This document shows positions 27,618 through 37,184 of a stretch of 64,000 nt of DNA, one piece after another. Position 1 is the first letter of the stretch; every line of letters starts with the position of its first letter. The notes under the pieces were generated by a model, which ran no database searches, was not told where the DNA came from, and saw nothing but the letters and a program-made list of their open reading frames with translations. The position numbers were made by a program, and so were the translations under genes. The stretch lies in assembly GCF_002157895.1 (NCBI RefSeq), contig NZ_CP021377.1:744001-808000 (forward strand). Reading direction: 5' to 3'. The stretch is from Oceanisphaera profunda (GTDB taxonomy: Bacteria; Pseudomonadota; Gammaproteobacteria; Enterobacterales; Aeromonadaceae).

Positions 27618-28767
27618 TTACAACACCTTTAATACTTTTATATCCCATCAATAAAATCATAAAAACACCTATAAATCTATAATAATTAAAAATAGGATAA
27701 GCAACTGAAAAAAACATAAAAAACATAATAAAAATAAAATTAAGCACTTTATTATCAAACGAAGAGATACTGTTAAAAGCAAAAACATGGAATACTATAG
27801 AACCTATAATTCCAACCTTAAGCGCTACTGCTATATAAGAAGAGTCTGTATAATAGAAACCATCAGAGTAAGAAAAGCCAATCCCAATCAGTGGATTAGA
27901 TAATATATATTCAATTGTAGTTTGTAGGACACCCTCGAAATACCTAGAAGATAACCCATTACCTGAGCCACCTAATATTAATGGCATTATTTCCTCATGG
28001 TTTATAAGGAAAATTATTACAATAATAGAAAATAAAGTAAGGGTAGATGTAACAAAGAACTCCTTTTTCATTTTAAAAAATATAATGCATATACATGACA
28101 AGGCAAATAACACTGAAAAGGAAAGTGATGTATTAGATATTAGGCTAGCATTCATAGCTTGAAAATTTAAAATAAAAATAAAGTTAACCAATCTAAACTT
28201 AGACTGATTCCACATGAGATAAAAACAATATGTAGAAAATAAATTGTAATAAAAACCAGCAATTGAATGCGTACCAAATATTGAAACCGCTTTATCTGCA
28301 GCTATCATCCTTGACACCATTCCTTCATAACCACTTGAATAATAATGAACAACAAAGTAAGACAAAGGACCGTCAAATAAAGAAAACCAACCTAGCACCG
28401 AAACAAACAAAAAAAATAAAACAACATAAATATAATTAAATTTAAAATTAAAATTCTTAAAATTCAATGAAAAAACAAACAAAACAGGTAAAAAAGAAAT
28501 TAATTGCCCATAAGTATAATCTGAAAACCCACTCAAAACGGTAGATAAAAAATACAACCCTAAAATAAAAATTAATGTTATAGTTTTGTTTTTAGTGGTT
28601 CCATAAGACCAGAGGCAAATTAAATAAAAAAACACAGTTGCAATAAAATTTATAAAAATAAAAGAGCTTCCATCAGTTCCTCTTGAAGAAGGAACAACTG
28701 AAATAATAAAAACAATAAAGATTAAGTATATATTTTTATTCAATAAAAAATCATATTTAAATTTCAT
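27610..28767 (-). CDS. wzy: O-antigen/capsule repeat-unit polymerase (Wzy-like)
   Basis: 385 residues with about eleven hydrophobic segments and very low GC, no other recognisable domain. This pattern, together with its place between glycosyltransferase genes and wzx, identifies Wzy-type polymerases, which share little sequence. A periplasmic loop near SGNGLSSRYFEGVLQTTIEY and NPLIGIGFSYSDGFYYTDSS matches the late Wzy signature region. Would join repeat units in the periplasm. Confidence 0.75.
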   Translation of the reverse strand: MKFKYDFLLNKNIYLIFIVFIISVVPSSRGTDGSSFIFINFIATVFFYLICLWSYGTTKNKTITLIFILGLYFLSTVLSGFSDYTYGQLISFLPVLFVFSLNFKNFNFKFNYIYVVLFFLFVSVLGWFSLFDGPLSYFVVHYYSSGYEGMVSRMIAADKAVSIFGTHSIAGFYYNLFSTYCFYLMWNQSKFRLVNFIFILNFQAMNASLISNTSLSFSVLFALSCICIIFFKMKKEFFVTSTLTLFSIIVIIFLINHEEIMPLILGGSGNGLSSRYFEGVLQTTIEYILSNPLIGIGFSYSDGFYYTDSSYIAVALKVGIIGSIVFHVFAFNSISSFDNKVLNFIFIMFFMFFSVAYPIFNYYRFIGVFMILLMGYKSIKGVVNE

Positions 28768-28882
28768 TAAATTCTCTCTTCATACATTACCTAATCCTTG
28801 TGCAATAAAATGGAAATATGTACTCGCATATTTAGCATTCACACTATAACTCTTAAGAATTAAAAATATAACCCTTCTACAT

Positions 28883-30599
28883 CCGACATTCCGCACCTAA
28901 TTTTCTGATTTGTTTTTTTTGACACTGATCCGCCAGTTTGATCTATTACTTCTATTTGGCGGCAGTATCATGACCACTCCTTCTTATCGCATCAAGAATC
29001 TCGATCATCTAGGCTTGGTGGCTGGAATGTGCCGTGAGCTTGGGCTAGCACGGATGGTGGACGCTATCTTGCCGAAGCAGGCGGAGCATCATGTCACCCA
29101 TGGTGAAGCCCTTGTTGCTATGATAATCAATGGCTTAGGATTTCATAGTCGAACCTTACACATGGTGCCCCAGTTTTTCGCCGACAAGCCTACCGAACGC
29201 CTACTGCGTCCAGGGATCTTGCCTGAGCACCTTAATGATGATGCGTTAGGTCGGTGTCTCGATGCGCTGTTTGATGCCGATGTTTCCTTGCTCTACCAAG
29301 CTATGGCGGAGCAAGTCGTCACTCAATTAGGCTTAAATAGCAGCGCCGTTCACCTTGATATCACCAGCTTTCATGTGGATGGGGCTTATGCTCAGGATGA
29401 AGATTCGGCATGCATTCAGCTCGTTAAAGGCTACAGCCGCGAGCATCGGCCCGAGCTGAATCAAGTGGTGTTGGAGCTCATTTGCGAGAACGTAGCGGGA
29501 ATTCCCGTTTATATGCAGGCGATGAGCGGCAATACCAATGATCAGAGAGCCTTTTCTGACGTCATTCGCCACCACGTACAGTCTTTAAAGTCGGCACAAC
29601 AAAGCCGTTACTTTATCGGCGATGCCGCCTTGTATACTGCGGAGTCTATCTTAGCACTGCATCAGCAAGATCAATTGTTTGTTACCCGTGTACCGATGAC
29701 TTTAAAAGACTCAAAGCACGCCGTCTCGTCCCTCAAAGCAGACCAGCTGGAAGCGCTGGGAGAGGGCTATTATGGCTACTGGCTCGAGGCTGACTATGCC
29801 GGTGTTCCCCAACGTTGGTTGATGGTGCGTAGTGAGCAGGCCACTCACCGGGAACAAAAGACCGTGATCAAAAACCTGCTTAAAACGGGTACTCAAGAGC
29901 TCAAGCAGTTCCAAAAGCTCTGCAAAAAAGCCTTTGCCTGTCAGGAAGATGCAGAACAAGCGTTGGCTGATTTTTGCAGCAATCTCAGTGTATTACGGAT
30001 AGAAAATGGCGCATCAATAGCCCACCCAACCTTTAGTAGCAAAGGCCGACCTAAAAAAGGTCAAGCTCCGGATAGCATCGATTATCTTCTCACCGGACAG
30101 GCCGTGACGTGCCTCAAAAAAATGGCTAAGGCCCAAGAGCAGTCAGGCATTTTTATCCTGGCCACCAACGACATGAGCGATGATCTTGATATGGCTGGGT
30201 TGCTTGCCGCCTATAAGTCTCAACAGACAGTTGAGCGCGGCTTCCGGTTCTTAAAAAGCCCTGACTTTATGGTCTCTTCTCTGTTTCTGAAAAAGCCAGA
30301 ACGTATCGAAGCATTGTTGATGATCATGACCTGTAGTCTGATGGTTTACGCTGCGTTAGAGCACCGGATCCGCCAATCTCTGCGGCAGAAAGACCTGACC
30401 TTCCCCGATATGAAGAATAAGCCGAGTCAAACTCCTACTGCCCGCTGGGTATTCCAATGCTTCGGTGGCATTCATGAGCTTGGTGTAGGAGAAGCGCCAC
30501 CACTCATTGTGAACCTTCAGCCTCCGCAGCAGACTATCGTTAACGCTCTCGGGGAACACTACCTAACTATTTATTCTTAAATCAGGTGCGGAATGTCGG
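28883..30599 (+). mobile_element. Complete IS1634-type (IS4 superfamily) insertion sequence
   Basis: 1717 bp bounded by the inverted repeat CCGACATTCCGCACCT at 28883-28898 and its complement at 30584-30599. The six bases CTACAT occur directly outside both ends (28877-28882 and 30600-30605), a clean target duplication. One transposase gene fills it. GC content is clearly higher than in the flanking wzx and wzy genes. It sits in the gap between wzx and wzy and breaks no gene. Confidence 0.93.
28970..30580 (+). CDS. IS1634-family transposase
   Basis: 536 residues from the ATG at 28970 (MTTPSYRIKNLDHLGLVAG); the upstream frame is not needed and a GGCGGCAG box precedes. The N-terminal DUF4277-like region is followed by the DDE core: LDITSFHVDGAY (first Asp), ISGNTND-like AMSGNTND, YFIGDAALYT (second Asp), and QQTVERGFRFLKSP (catalytic Glu in the YREK-like block). 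Full length and apparently intact. Opposite in direction to the polysaccharide genes. Confidence 0.93.
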   Translation: MTTPSYRIKNLDHLGLVAGMCRELGLARMVDAILPKQAEHHVTHGEALVAMIINGLGFHSRTLHMVPQFFADKPTERLLRPGILPEHLNDDALGRCLDALFDADVSLLYQAMAEQVVTQLGLNSSAVHLDITSFHVDGAYAQDEDSACIQLVKGYSREHRPELNQVVLELICENVAGIPVYMQAMSGNTNDQRAFSDVIRHHVQSLKSAQQSRYFIGDAALYTAESILALHQQDQLFVTRVPMTLKDSKHAVSSLKADQLEALGEGYYGYWLEADYAGVPQRWLMVRSEQATHREQKTVIKNLLKTGTQELKQFQKLCKKAFACQEDAEQALADFCSNLSVLRIENGASIAHPTFSSKGRPKKGQAPDSIDYLLTGQAVTCLKKMAKAQEQSGIFILATNDMSDDLDMAGLLAAYKSQQTVERGFRFLKSPDFMVSSLFLKKPERIEALLMIMTCSLMVYAALEHRIRQSLRQKDLTFPDMKNKPSQTPTARWVFQCFGGIHELGVGEAPPLIVNLQPPQQTIVNALGEHYLTIYS

Positions 30600-30675
30600 C
30601 TACATTAGTAATGCTACGTATAAAAATACTGATAACATTGAAAAAAAGAAAACACCACTAGCAAGTGATATTAAA

Positions 30676-30699
30676 ACGGAGCCTCAATAGAGGCCCCTT
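30676..30699 (-). terminator. Intrinsic terminator after wzx
   Basis: On the minus strand GGGGCCTC-TATT-GAGGCTCC is followed by GTTTTAAT, 5 bp past the wzx stop. It would stop transcription before wzy and everything downstream unless antiterminated (RfaH) or bypassed by another promoter. Confidence 0.7.
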
Positions 30700-30703
30700 A
30701 AAT

Positions 30704-32137
30704 TTATTTTTGATACTGCTTAACACTTCCCAACAAGGTTTTAACTTCACCGTTAAGTAAAATTAACAGGCAAATACTAAAAACAATACACCCTGATAGT
30801 ACTTTAAATATTAACAGTGGAATAACGGGTAAAGTAACGGGCAGCATAGAAACTGAAAATGCCATTATTAGCCCCGAAACTACAACTTTAAGAGTGAAAA
30901 ACCAAGGAAATGCCGGTAAATTGAAAACCTTTCCAGATAAAAAAACAGTTACCATTAAATAAATAGAAAAAGACGCAAGTGTAGCATAAGCAGCACCAAC
31001 CAAACCAAATTTCAAAATTAAAATATAATTTAAGATGCAATTAAAAATAGCGGCAATTAAAGGAGGGATCGCCTGCAGCCAAGTTTGTTTAGTTAGCTGA
31101 AATGTGTAGTCAAAGTAATAAGATTTAATGGTCGAAAGTAAAATTGACAATGCTAAGATGGGCATAAGCGTTGTTGCCGTAGATGAGAACGCATCTCCAA
31201 GGATAAGTTCAGCTATCTCACTTTGAGTTGCTATAAAACCTAACGTAACAGGTATAATTAATAATAACAATATCTTTAAAGTAGTCGTTAATAGTATCTT
31301 AGTCTTCTTCTCACCTTCTTTTTCGTATACTTTAAGTATTATGGGAAATGCAGCAAGGTGTATTATAGATGCAACGAATCCAATTGTGTACTGAGTAAGA
31401 TCATAACCTGCTGAATAGATACCTACTTCAGAACTACCTAACATTATATCTATAAATATTCGGTCAGAAAAGCTGATTATCATCACAAAGAGATACAAAA
31501 GTGTTAACGGTGCGCCGTAAGCCCATAATTGCCTAAGAATACCTAAGTCAAAAAGCTTAAACGATATTTTCCCCCATAAACTTAGAGCTGGTAAAGAGGC
31601 AATTAGAGTCGCAGCAGCAAGGCTTGCTAAGACCGCTTGTGTACCTAATCCAAGTAGTAAGCTCCCCCCACCAAGAACCAGCAGCAATATATTTTTTAAT
31701 GCTAATGAAAGTCCATACCGCTTTGGTTGAAGGTTGGCATTGATTAGTTTTTGGCTTAACATCAATAGCAGTGTCACTTGAAAAAGCACTATAAGGAAAA
31801 AAAAGTTTATTGATAAACTAGGTAAAATATCGAGCAATGCTAGAAGCATCATGAAAAGTGTTACCGCGCAACTTAACACAACAGCTGTTGACGTAATTGT
31901 AGAGTGTAATACAGACTTTTCTAACTCAGATTTAACTGTAGGCTCAAAACGGCCAAGGCCAATAACTATAAAGTTTGCAAGAATAGCGACTAACGTAGCT
32001 GAAACATTAACCGTTAAGGAGTACTCACCAAACTGCTTAGGAGACATTAGTCTAGTAAATATCATTAATGCTGCTAGTGACGCCAAAGCAGGCAGAAACT
32101 TGACTCCAGTATAAACTAGTGTGTGCCGAAGAATCAT
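30704..32137 (-). CDS. wzx: Repeat-unit flippase (Wzx, MOP/PST family)
   Basis: 477 residues, 12-14 hydrophobic segments, starting MILRHTLVYTGVKFLPALASL and MSPKQFGEYSL, the usual beginning of Wzx-type flippases (a basic segment followed by the first membrane helix and FGxYS). Moves undecaprenyl-linked repeat units across the inner membrane. It is followed by a terminator, then IS1634, then wzy. Confidence 0.9.
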   Translation of the reverse strand: MILRHTLVYTGVKFLPALASLAALMIFTRLMSPKQFGEYSLTVNVSATLVAILANFIVIGLGRFEPTVKSELEKSVLHSTITSTAVVLSCAVTLFMMLLALLDILPSLSINFFFLIVLFQVTLLLMLSQKLINANLQPKRYGLSLALKNILLLVLGGGSLLLGLGTQAVLASLAAATLIASLPALSLWGKISFKLFDLGILRQLWAYGAPLTLLYLFVMIISFSDRIFIDIMLGSSEVGIYSAGYDLTQYTIGFVASIIHLAAFPIILKVYEKEGEKKTKILLTTTLKILLLLIIPVTLGFIATQSEIAELILGDAFSSTATTLMPILALSILLSTIKSYYFDYTFQLTKQTWLQAIPPLIAAIFNCILNYILILKFGLVGAAYATLASFSIYLMVTVFLSGKVFNLPAFPWFFTLKVVVSGLIMAFSVSMLPVTLPVIPLLIFKVLSGCIVFSICLLILLNGEVKTLLGSVKQYQK

Positions 32138-32293
32138 AAAACTCTCACTTAGTTACTTGTAATATTTACACAAATCAAAAGAACTTCTCTCTTCTTCTTT
32201 TTCAGATACAGGGCAAGATTACGAAATCCCTTGCCCCATAAGGACTCGCGATAGGTAATCATTATTGCGACCGGTCATTCTTAAAACATAATT

Positions 32294-32324
32294 TTGAGTG
32301 TTGAATGCTTAATGTTGAGTGAAA
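32294..32324. repeat. Heptad repeat joined to a transposase remnant
   Basis: TGAGTGT, TGAATGC, TTAATGT, TGAGTGA. It directly follows the truncated transposase reading frame described at 32325-32410. Confidence 0.75.
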
Positions 32325-32410
32325 GCATATTGCGCAAGCTCTTGCCATCGAGAGCAATCACTTCTCCTTCGGTGGCTATATGGCAAGGCAACACCATAAA
32401 GGGCTTTCTA
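32325..32410 (-). pseudogene. Probable ISAs1-family transposase fragment
   Basis: In the 380-bp gap between wzx and rfbC copy 2 the minus strand reads FMVLPCHIATEGEVIALDGK then SLRNM. EVIALDGKSLR closely resembles the first DDE block (xVIAIDGKTLR) of ISAs1/H-repeat transposases. The frame then runs into the heptad block. Only ~29 codons remain; the rest of the gap (32138-32293, 32411-32518) shows nothing I recognise. Confidence 0.5.
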
Positions 32411-32518
32411 ATTATTTATAAACTTCAGCCACTATGCTGCCCTTTTTCATACTGCAGCACAATGAATAAGCAAACACTACAAGATCGGCAACCAAAGCAA
32501 GATTGAGTTTTAATATTT

Positions 32519-33067
32519 TCACGCAAAGTAATCCGCGTTGGCAAATAACCCTCCTTGAGCATCTTTTTCAGACAAAGCGGGAGCTTGCTGCAACGGCCAA
32601 TCGATAGCAAGAATGGGGTCGTTCCAGATAATGCAGCACTCATATTTTGGTGTATAGTAATTGGTCGTTTTATATAAAAACTCAGCACTGTCAGTCAAAG
32701 TTACAAAGCCGTGCGCGAAGCCTTCAGGAACCCACAACTGCCGCTTATTTTCTGCCGACAAATTAACCCCGACCCACTGGCCAAAGGTAGGTGAGCTTTT
32801 ACGAATATCAACGGCAACGTCGAACACCTCACCTTGCACCACTCTTACTAACTTACCTTGTGCGTAAGGTGCCAGTTGATAATGTAAGCCGCGTAAGACG
32901 CCTTTGCTTGAGCGTGAATGATTATCTTGTACAAAACTCACGTCATAACCAACAGCTTGCTCAAATTGCTGTTGGTTAAAGCTCTCATAAAAGAAGCCGC
33001 GATCATCACCAAACACTTTAGGTTCAATGATCAATACATCAGGAATAGCCGTTTTTATAATGTTCAT
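32519..33067 (-). CDS. rfbC: dTDP-4-dehydrorhamnose 3,5-epimerase, copy 2
   Basis: Same enzyme as at 5281-5829, 182 residues, with LRGLHYQ and [10 protein letters not shown] intact. The first ~140 residues are almost identical to copy 1; the tail differs ([17 protein letters not shown], ending NADYFA). Which tail is original to which cluster cannot be told. Overlaps rfbA by 4 bp. Confidence 0.96.
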   Translation of the reverse strand: MNIIKTAIPDVLIIEPKVFGDDRGFFYESFNQQQFEQAVGYDVSFVQDNHSRSSKGVLRGLHYQLAPYAQGKLVRVVQGEVFDVAVDIRKSSPTFGQWVGVNLSAENKRQLWVPEGFAHGFVTLTDSAEFLYKTTNYYTPKYECCIIWNDPILAIDWPLQQAPALSEKDAQGGLFANADYFA

Positions 33068-33951
33068 GCGTGATACCCCGGCTTGATAAGGTTCAATAAA
33101 TATTGACCATAGGCGTTTTTAGCCAAAGGTTTGGCCAGCTCTTTCACTTGCTCGGCATTAATAAAACCTTTGCGGTAGGCAATTTCTTCTGGGCAGGCCA
33201 CTTTTAAGCCCTGGCGCTGCTCTATGGTTTGAATAAAAGTGCCCGCTTCCATTAAGCTGTCGTGGGTGCCCGTGTCTAACCAAGCATAGCCACGGCCCAT
33301 GGTGGTCACCGCCAACTGGTTACGCTCAAGATATACCTTGTTAACATCGGTAATTTCTAGCTCACCACGATGAGAAGGTTTAATGTTTTTGGCAATCTCG
33401 ACCACTTGGTTGTCATAAAAATACAATCCTGTAACTGCATAATTACTCTTAGGCTGAGCGGGTTTTTCTTCTAGGCTAAGGGCTTGCCCCTGCTCGTTGA
33501 AATCCACCACCCCATAGCGTTCAGGATCTTGCACGTGATAAGCAAACACGGTGGCACCACTCTTTTCGCTACTTGCCTGCTCTAATTGTTGCTGCAGGTT
33601 ATGGCCAAAAAATATATTGTCGCCTAATACTAGTGCACAGTTATCATCACCAATAAAGTCTTCACCAATAATAAAGGCTTGCGCTAGGCCGTCTGGGCTT
33701 GGCTGAACCGCATATTGCAGATTAAGGCCCCATTGGCTGCCATCACCCAGCAGTTGCTCGAAGCGCGGCGTATCTTGTGGCGTGCTGATAATTAAAATAT
33801 CTTTAATACCTGCCAACATCAGCGTACTGAGCGGGTAATAAATCATCGGCTTATCATACACCGGCAGTAACTGCTTGCTCACCGTCATGGTCACCGGATA
33901 AAGCCGAGTGCCCGAACCACCAGCCAGAATAATTCCTTTACGAGTACTCAT
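33064..33951 (-). CDS. rfbA: Glucose-1-phosphate thymidylyltransferase, copy 2
   Basis: 295 residues, identical in protein sequence to copy 1 (5826-6713), with [16 protein letters not shown] at the start. The DNA of both copies also appears identical by eye along the gene, unlike rfbB and rfbD, whose copies differ at scattered sites. This marks rfbA as the centre of a recent conversion tract. Confidence 0.97.
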   Translation of the reverse strand: MSTRKGIILAGGSGTRLYPVTMTVSKQLLPVYDKPMIYYPLSTLMLAGIKDILIISTPQDTPRFEQLLGDGSQWGLNLQYAVQPSPDGLAQAFIIGEDFIGDDNCALVLGDNIFFGHNLQQQLEQASSEKSGATVFAYHVQDPERYGVVDFNEQGQALSLEEKPAQPKSNYAVTGLYFYDNQVVEIAKNIKPSHRGELEITDVNKVYLERNQLAVTTMGRGYAWLDTGTHDSLMEAGTFIQTIEQRQGLKVACPEEIAYRKGFINAEQVKELAKPLAKNAYGQYLLNLIKPGYHA

Positions 33952-33962
33952 TTGTTGTTGCT

Positions 33963-34871
33963 TCAAGAGTGTAGCTCCAAAATTTCAGTTAACATGCGGG
34001 TCACCCCTTGCTGCCAAGGCGGTAAATCCAGATTAAAAGCGACACTAAATTTGCTAGTGTTTAGGCGAGAATTAAGCGGGCGCGGGGCGGGTGTAACATA
34101 ATCGGCACTGGCAATCGCATTAAGCGTGGTTAAGCTCAGCGTTTCGCCTTGCTGGCGGGCCTGCGCAAATACTAACGCCGCATAGTCATGCCAGCTGGTT
34201 TCGCCACTGGCAGATAAGTGATAAATGCCCGCCAAATCGATTGCTGCCCCAGCCGGCTGCATTAGCATACGAAGTGCGTGCGCGGTGCAATCGGCAATCA
34301 GTTCGGCACTGGTAGGTGCACCAATTTGATCCTTGATCACCCCCAACTCACTGCGCTCTTTAGCTAGCCGTAGCATGGTTTTCGCAAAGTTAGCGCCACG
34401 AGCGGCATACACCCAGCTAGTACGTAAAATCAAATAGCGGGAGCAATGGGCTTGAATGGCCTGCTCACCGGCCAACTTAGTTTTGCCATATACATTAAGC
34501 GGCGCGGGAATATCTTCTTCTTTCCAAGGCCGATTACCGCTACCGTTAAACACATAATCGGTTGAATAATGAATCAACCAAGCCCCTAATGCCTCAGCCT
34601 CTTTGGCCAACACGGCCAGCGCATCCCCATTAATGCATTGTGCCTGCTCGGTGTCCGATTCTGCTTTATCTACCGCCGTATAGGCCGCCGCATTCACAAT
34701 AATATCGGGCTTTAACTCTCGTATGGTGTGTGCCAATTCATCAAGCTGACTTACATCACCACAATAGTCTGTTGAATGGCGATCCAACGCCGTCACTTTA
34801 CCTAACGGCGCCAAGGCTCGTTGTAACTCCCACCCTACCTGGCCGTTTTTACCTAATAGCAAAATATGCAT
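33963..34871 (-). CDS. rfbD: dTDP-4-dehydrorhamnose reductase, copy 2 (intact)
   Basis: 302 residues from ATG 34871 ([20 protein letters not shown]). NAD(P)-binding [16 protein letters not shown] and [10 protein letters not shown] (YxxxK) are all in one frame, and the C-terminal [14 protein letters not shown] substrate-binding block is in frame too. This is the only intact rfbD in the window, so rhamnose supply depends on it if no further copy exists. The ATG lies 2 bp from the rfbB stop. Confidence 0.97.
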   Translation of the reverse strand: MHILLLGKNGQVGWELQRALAPLGKVTALDRHSTDYCGDVSQLDELAHTIRELKPDIIVNAAAYTAVDKAESDTEQAQCINGDALAVLAKEAEALGAWLIHYSTDYVFNGSGNRPWKEEDIPAPLNVYGKTKLAGEQAIQAHCSRYLILRTSWVYAARGANFAKTMLRLAKERSELGVIKDQIGAPTSAELIADCTAHALRMLMQPAGAAIDLAGIYHLSASGETSWHDYAALVFAQARQQGETLSLTTLNAIASADYVTPAPRPLNSRLNTSKFSVAFNLDLPPWQQGVTRMLTEILELHS

Positions 34872-34873
34872 GA

Positions 34874-36034
34874 TTATTCGGCTCCGTACTGCTGGCTGAT
34901 CCAAGTTTGATAAGAACCACTTTGTACGTTAGTTACCCAGTCTTGGTTATCTAAATACCATTGCACCGTGCTACGGATGCCGGACTCGAAAGTTTCTTGG
35001 GGCGTCCAGCCAAGCTCGCGTTCTATTTTGCTAGCATCAATGGCGTAACGGCGGTCATGACCTGGGCGCTCACTGACATGAGTTATGAGCTCTTTATAAT
35101 GTTGAATGTTGAATTTTGAATGTTGAATGGGATACAGGTCGTCTAGGATTTGGCAGATGGTTTGTACTACTTCTAGATTGGTTTTTTCGTTATGGCCGCC
35201 GATATTGTAGGTCTCGCCTATTTTGCCTTCGGTGACTACTTTATAGAGTGCGCGGGCGTGATCTTCTACATGCAGCCAATCACGAATTTGATCGCCCTTG
35301 CCGTAGATAGGCAATGGCTTACCTTCTAGCGCATTGAGGATCACCAGCGGGATCAGTTTTTCCGGAAAATGATACGGCCCGTAGTTGTTCGAGCAGTTGG
35401 TGATCAGCGTCGGGAAGCCATAAGTGCGCAGCCAAGCTCTTACTAAGTGATCGCTAGATGCTTTTGATGCCGAGTATGGGCTACTTGGGGCGTAGGCAGT
35501 TTGCTCGGTAAATAAAGGTAAAGAGTTAAGGGTGAAGCGTGAAGTGTTAGGCACTGAGGACAGGCTCTCTCCCTTTACACTTTGCGCTTCACTCTTCACA
35601 TCACTTGGATGTGGTAGGTCGCCATAGACTTCGTCGGTACTAATGTGATGAAACCGAAACGCTTGCTTACGTTTATTATCCAGCTCGTTCCAGTAAGCTC
35701 GGGCTGCTTCTAGCAGGTTATAGGTACCGACTATGTTAGTCTGAATAAATTCAGCTGGCCCATCTATGGATCTGTCTACATGGCTTTCTGCTGCTAGGTG
35801 CATAACGGCATCAGGCTGATGTTCGCTAAACACTCGCTTTAATTCTGCGGCATCACAAATATCAACTTGTTCAAAGGCGTAGCGGTCGCTATCGCTCACT
35901 GCTACTAGATTTTCTAAATTGCCAGCGTAGGTAAGTTTATCTAGGTTAACGACGCAGTCTTGTGTATTGCTGATAATATGGCGAACAACGGCCGAGCCAA
36001 TAAAACCAGCACCACCGGTAACTAAAATTTTCAT
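34874..36034 (-). CDS. rfbB: dTDP-glucose 4,6-dehydratase, copy 2, with two heptad-repeat insertions
   Basis: 386 residues (E. coli about 361). Catalytic features as in copy 1. The insertion after DDLYP ([10 protein letters not shown]) is shared with copy 1. The insertion between DLPHP and LPLFTE is different: here residues [17 protein letters not shown], then [11 protein letters not shown], coded by a fold-back heptad block (35522-35604). N-terminal thirds of the two copies differ at many silent and several coding sites, so identity is confined to the 3' parts. The gene follows wbpP with 2 bp between. Confidence 0.95.
   Translation of the reverse strand: MKILVTGGAGFIGSAVVRHIISNTQDCVVNLDKLTYAGNLENLVAVSDSDRYAFEQVDICDAAELKRVFSEHQPDAVMHLAAESHVDRSIDGPAEFIQTNIVGTYNLLEAARAYWNELDNKRKQAFRFHHISTDEVYGDLPHPSDVKSEAQSVKGESLSSVPNTSRFTLNSLPLFTEQTAYAPSSPYSASKASSDHLVRAWLRTYGFPTLITNCSNNYGPYHFPEKLIPLVILNALEGKPLPIYGKGDQIRDWLHVEDHARALYKVVTEGKIGETYNIGGHNEKTNLEVVQTICQILDDLYPIQHSKFNIQHYKELITHVSERPGHDRRYAIDASKIERELGWTPQETFESGIRSTVQWYLDNQDWVTNVQSGSYQTWISQQYGAE
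35098..35132. repeat. Heptad repeat (AATGTTG type) inside rfbB copy 2
   Basis: The same five 7-bp units as at 7864-7898, in the same codon position; part of the duplicated segment. Confidence 0.88.
35522..35604. repeat. Heptad fold-back block inside rfbB copy 2
   Basis: Plus strand: GAGTTAA, GGGTGAA, GCGTGAA, GTGTTAG, GCACTGA, then the complementary type TCTCTCC, CTTTACA, CTTTGCG, CTTCACT, CTTCACA. Two facing half-blocks occupy the codon position where copy 1 has ATTCAAC-type units. Confidence 0.85.
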
Positions 36035-36036
36035 GT

Positions 36037-37179
36037 TTACTTATCCTGATTAGTCAGAGATTGCACATACCAAGGCATCGCTTGGCTAATACCCTCGTAA
36101 ATACGATGACTAGGGGCATAACCCAACTTGTTCATCGCCTTACTGATGTCAGCCTGCGAGTGACGTACATCACCGGCACGAAAATCTCGATAAACAGGTG
36201 TTTTTATATAAGTAACACTATTGTCTGCCAGTGCGGTTTTGAGTGCATCAAACAAGGTGTTTAGTGAAGTTCTGTCACCCACCGCCACGTTATAAACTTC
36301 GTTTTTGGCTTCATCGGTTACCGTAGCTGCAAGAATATTCATTTGCACGGTATTTTCGATATAGCAAAAATCGCGGCTGGTTTCACCATCACCATTAATA
36401 AACAGATCTTCATCGTCAATCATGGCAGCGGTCCACTTAGGGATCACAGCTGCATATGCACCGTTAGGATCTTGACGCTTGCCAAATACATTAAAGTAGC
36501 GCAAACCGATGCAGTTAAAGCCATAGGTTTTAGCAAATACATCTGCATATAGCTCATTTACATATTTAGTAACAGCATACGGTGAGAGAGGTTTTCCTAT
36601 AGTGTCTTCAACCTTTGGTAGACCAGGATGGTCACCATAAGTAGAGCTGCTAGCGGCATAGGTAAAACTTTTGACTTCAGCATCCCGCGCGGCAACCAGC
36701 ATATTTAAGAAGCCGGTGATATTGGCGGCATTGGTGGTGATGGGATCAGCGATAGAGCGAGGGACTGAGCCTAATGCAGCTTGGTGCAGAACGTAATCTA
36801 CTTTCTTTGGGAGATGAGGGATGGGGGATGAGGGATTAGGGAACACCATGGCACGCTGGCAGTCTTCTAGGTTGCGGATGTCGCCTTCAACAAAATGAAA
36901 TCGCTGCCACTGTTGGGGCGAAACTAGCGATTGAACTTCGTCTAGATTGTGCTGGTGGCCGGTGGCAAAGTTGTCTAGGCCTACTACGGTTTGATTGAGC
37001 TTTAGCAGGTGTTCAAGCAGGTTGGAGCCGATGAAGCCTGCTACGCCGGTGATTAACCAAGTTTTTGGAGTTGCTTGTAGTTCAGCTTTTACTTGTTCAT
37101 ACCGCGTTGCTTCACTTGGGGATGAGGAATCGGTAATCGGGTATGGGGAATCAGGAATGAGGGATGTGGGATTAGTCAT
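36037..37179 (-). CDS. wbpP: UDP-N-acetylglucosamine 4-epimerase (WbpP/TviC family), heptad-modified
   Basis: 380 residues, SDR fold: [35 protein letters not shown] and [14 protein letters not shown] (catalytic Ser/YxxxK), [14 protein letters not shown]. Family members usually start just before YEQVKAEL. Here the ATG at 37179 leads into about 22 residues coded by 7-bp repeats ([20 protein letters not shown]), so the natural N-terminus has been replaced or extended. A second heptad insertion near residue 115 adds [15 protein letters not shown] before [10 protein letters not shown]. Pairs with the TviB-like dehydrogenase to make UDP-GalNAcA, or supplies UDP-GalNAc. Confidence 0.92.
   Translation of the reverse strand: MTNPTSLIPDSPYPITDSSSPSEATRYEQVKAELQATPKTWLITGVAGFIGSNLLEHLLKLNQTVVGLDNFATGHQHNLDEVQSLVSPQQWQRFHFVEGDIRNLEDCQRAMVFPNPSSPIPHLPKKVDYVLHQAALGSVPRSIADPITTNAANITGFLNMLVAARDAEVKSFTYAASSSTYGDHPGLPKVEDTIGKPLSPYAVTKYVNELYADVFAKTYGFNCIGLRYFNVFGKRQDPNGAYAAVIPKWTAAMIDDEDLFINGDGETSRDFCYIENTVQMNILAATVTDEAKNEVYNVAVGDRTSLNTLFDALKTALADNSVTYIKTPVYRDFRAGDVRHSQADISKAMNKLGYAPSHRIYEGISQAMPWYVQSLTNQDK
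36810..36845. repeat. Heptad repeat (GGGATGA type) inside wbpP
   Basis: GAGATGA, GGGATGG, GGGATGA, GGGATTA, GGGAACA in 7-bp phase; read as [10 protein letters not shown] on the coding strand. Confidence 0.86.
37118..37176. repeat. Heptad repeat (GGGATGA/GGAATCA type) at the wbpP start
   Basis: Eight to nine units in phase: GGGATGA, GGAATCG, GTAATCG, GGTATGG, GGAATCA, GGAATGA, GGGATGT, GGGATTA. They encode the N-terminal 20 residues of WbpP and lie 9 bp from the stop of four-helix gene 2. Confidence 0.88.
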
Positions 37180-37184
37180 GGTTC

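Noticed and set aside
36061-36264. Short plus-strand frames opposite wbpP, wzc, galE, thrA and others
   Set aside because: Antisense shadows of long conserved genes; no domains, no ribosome sites.
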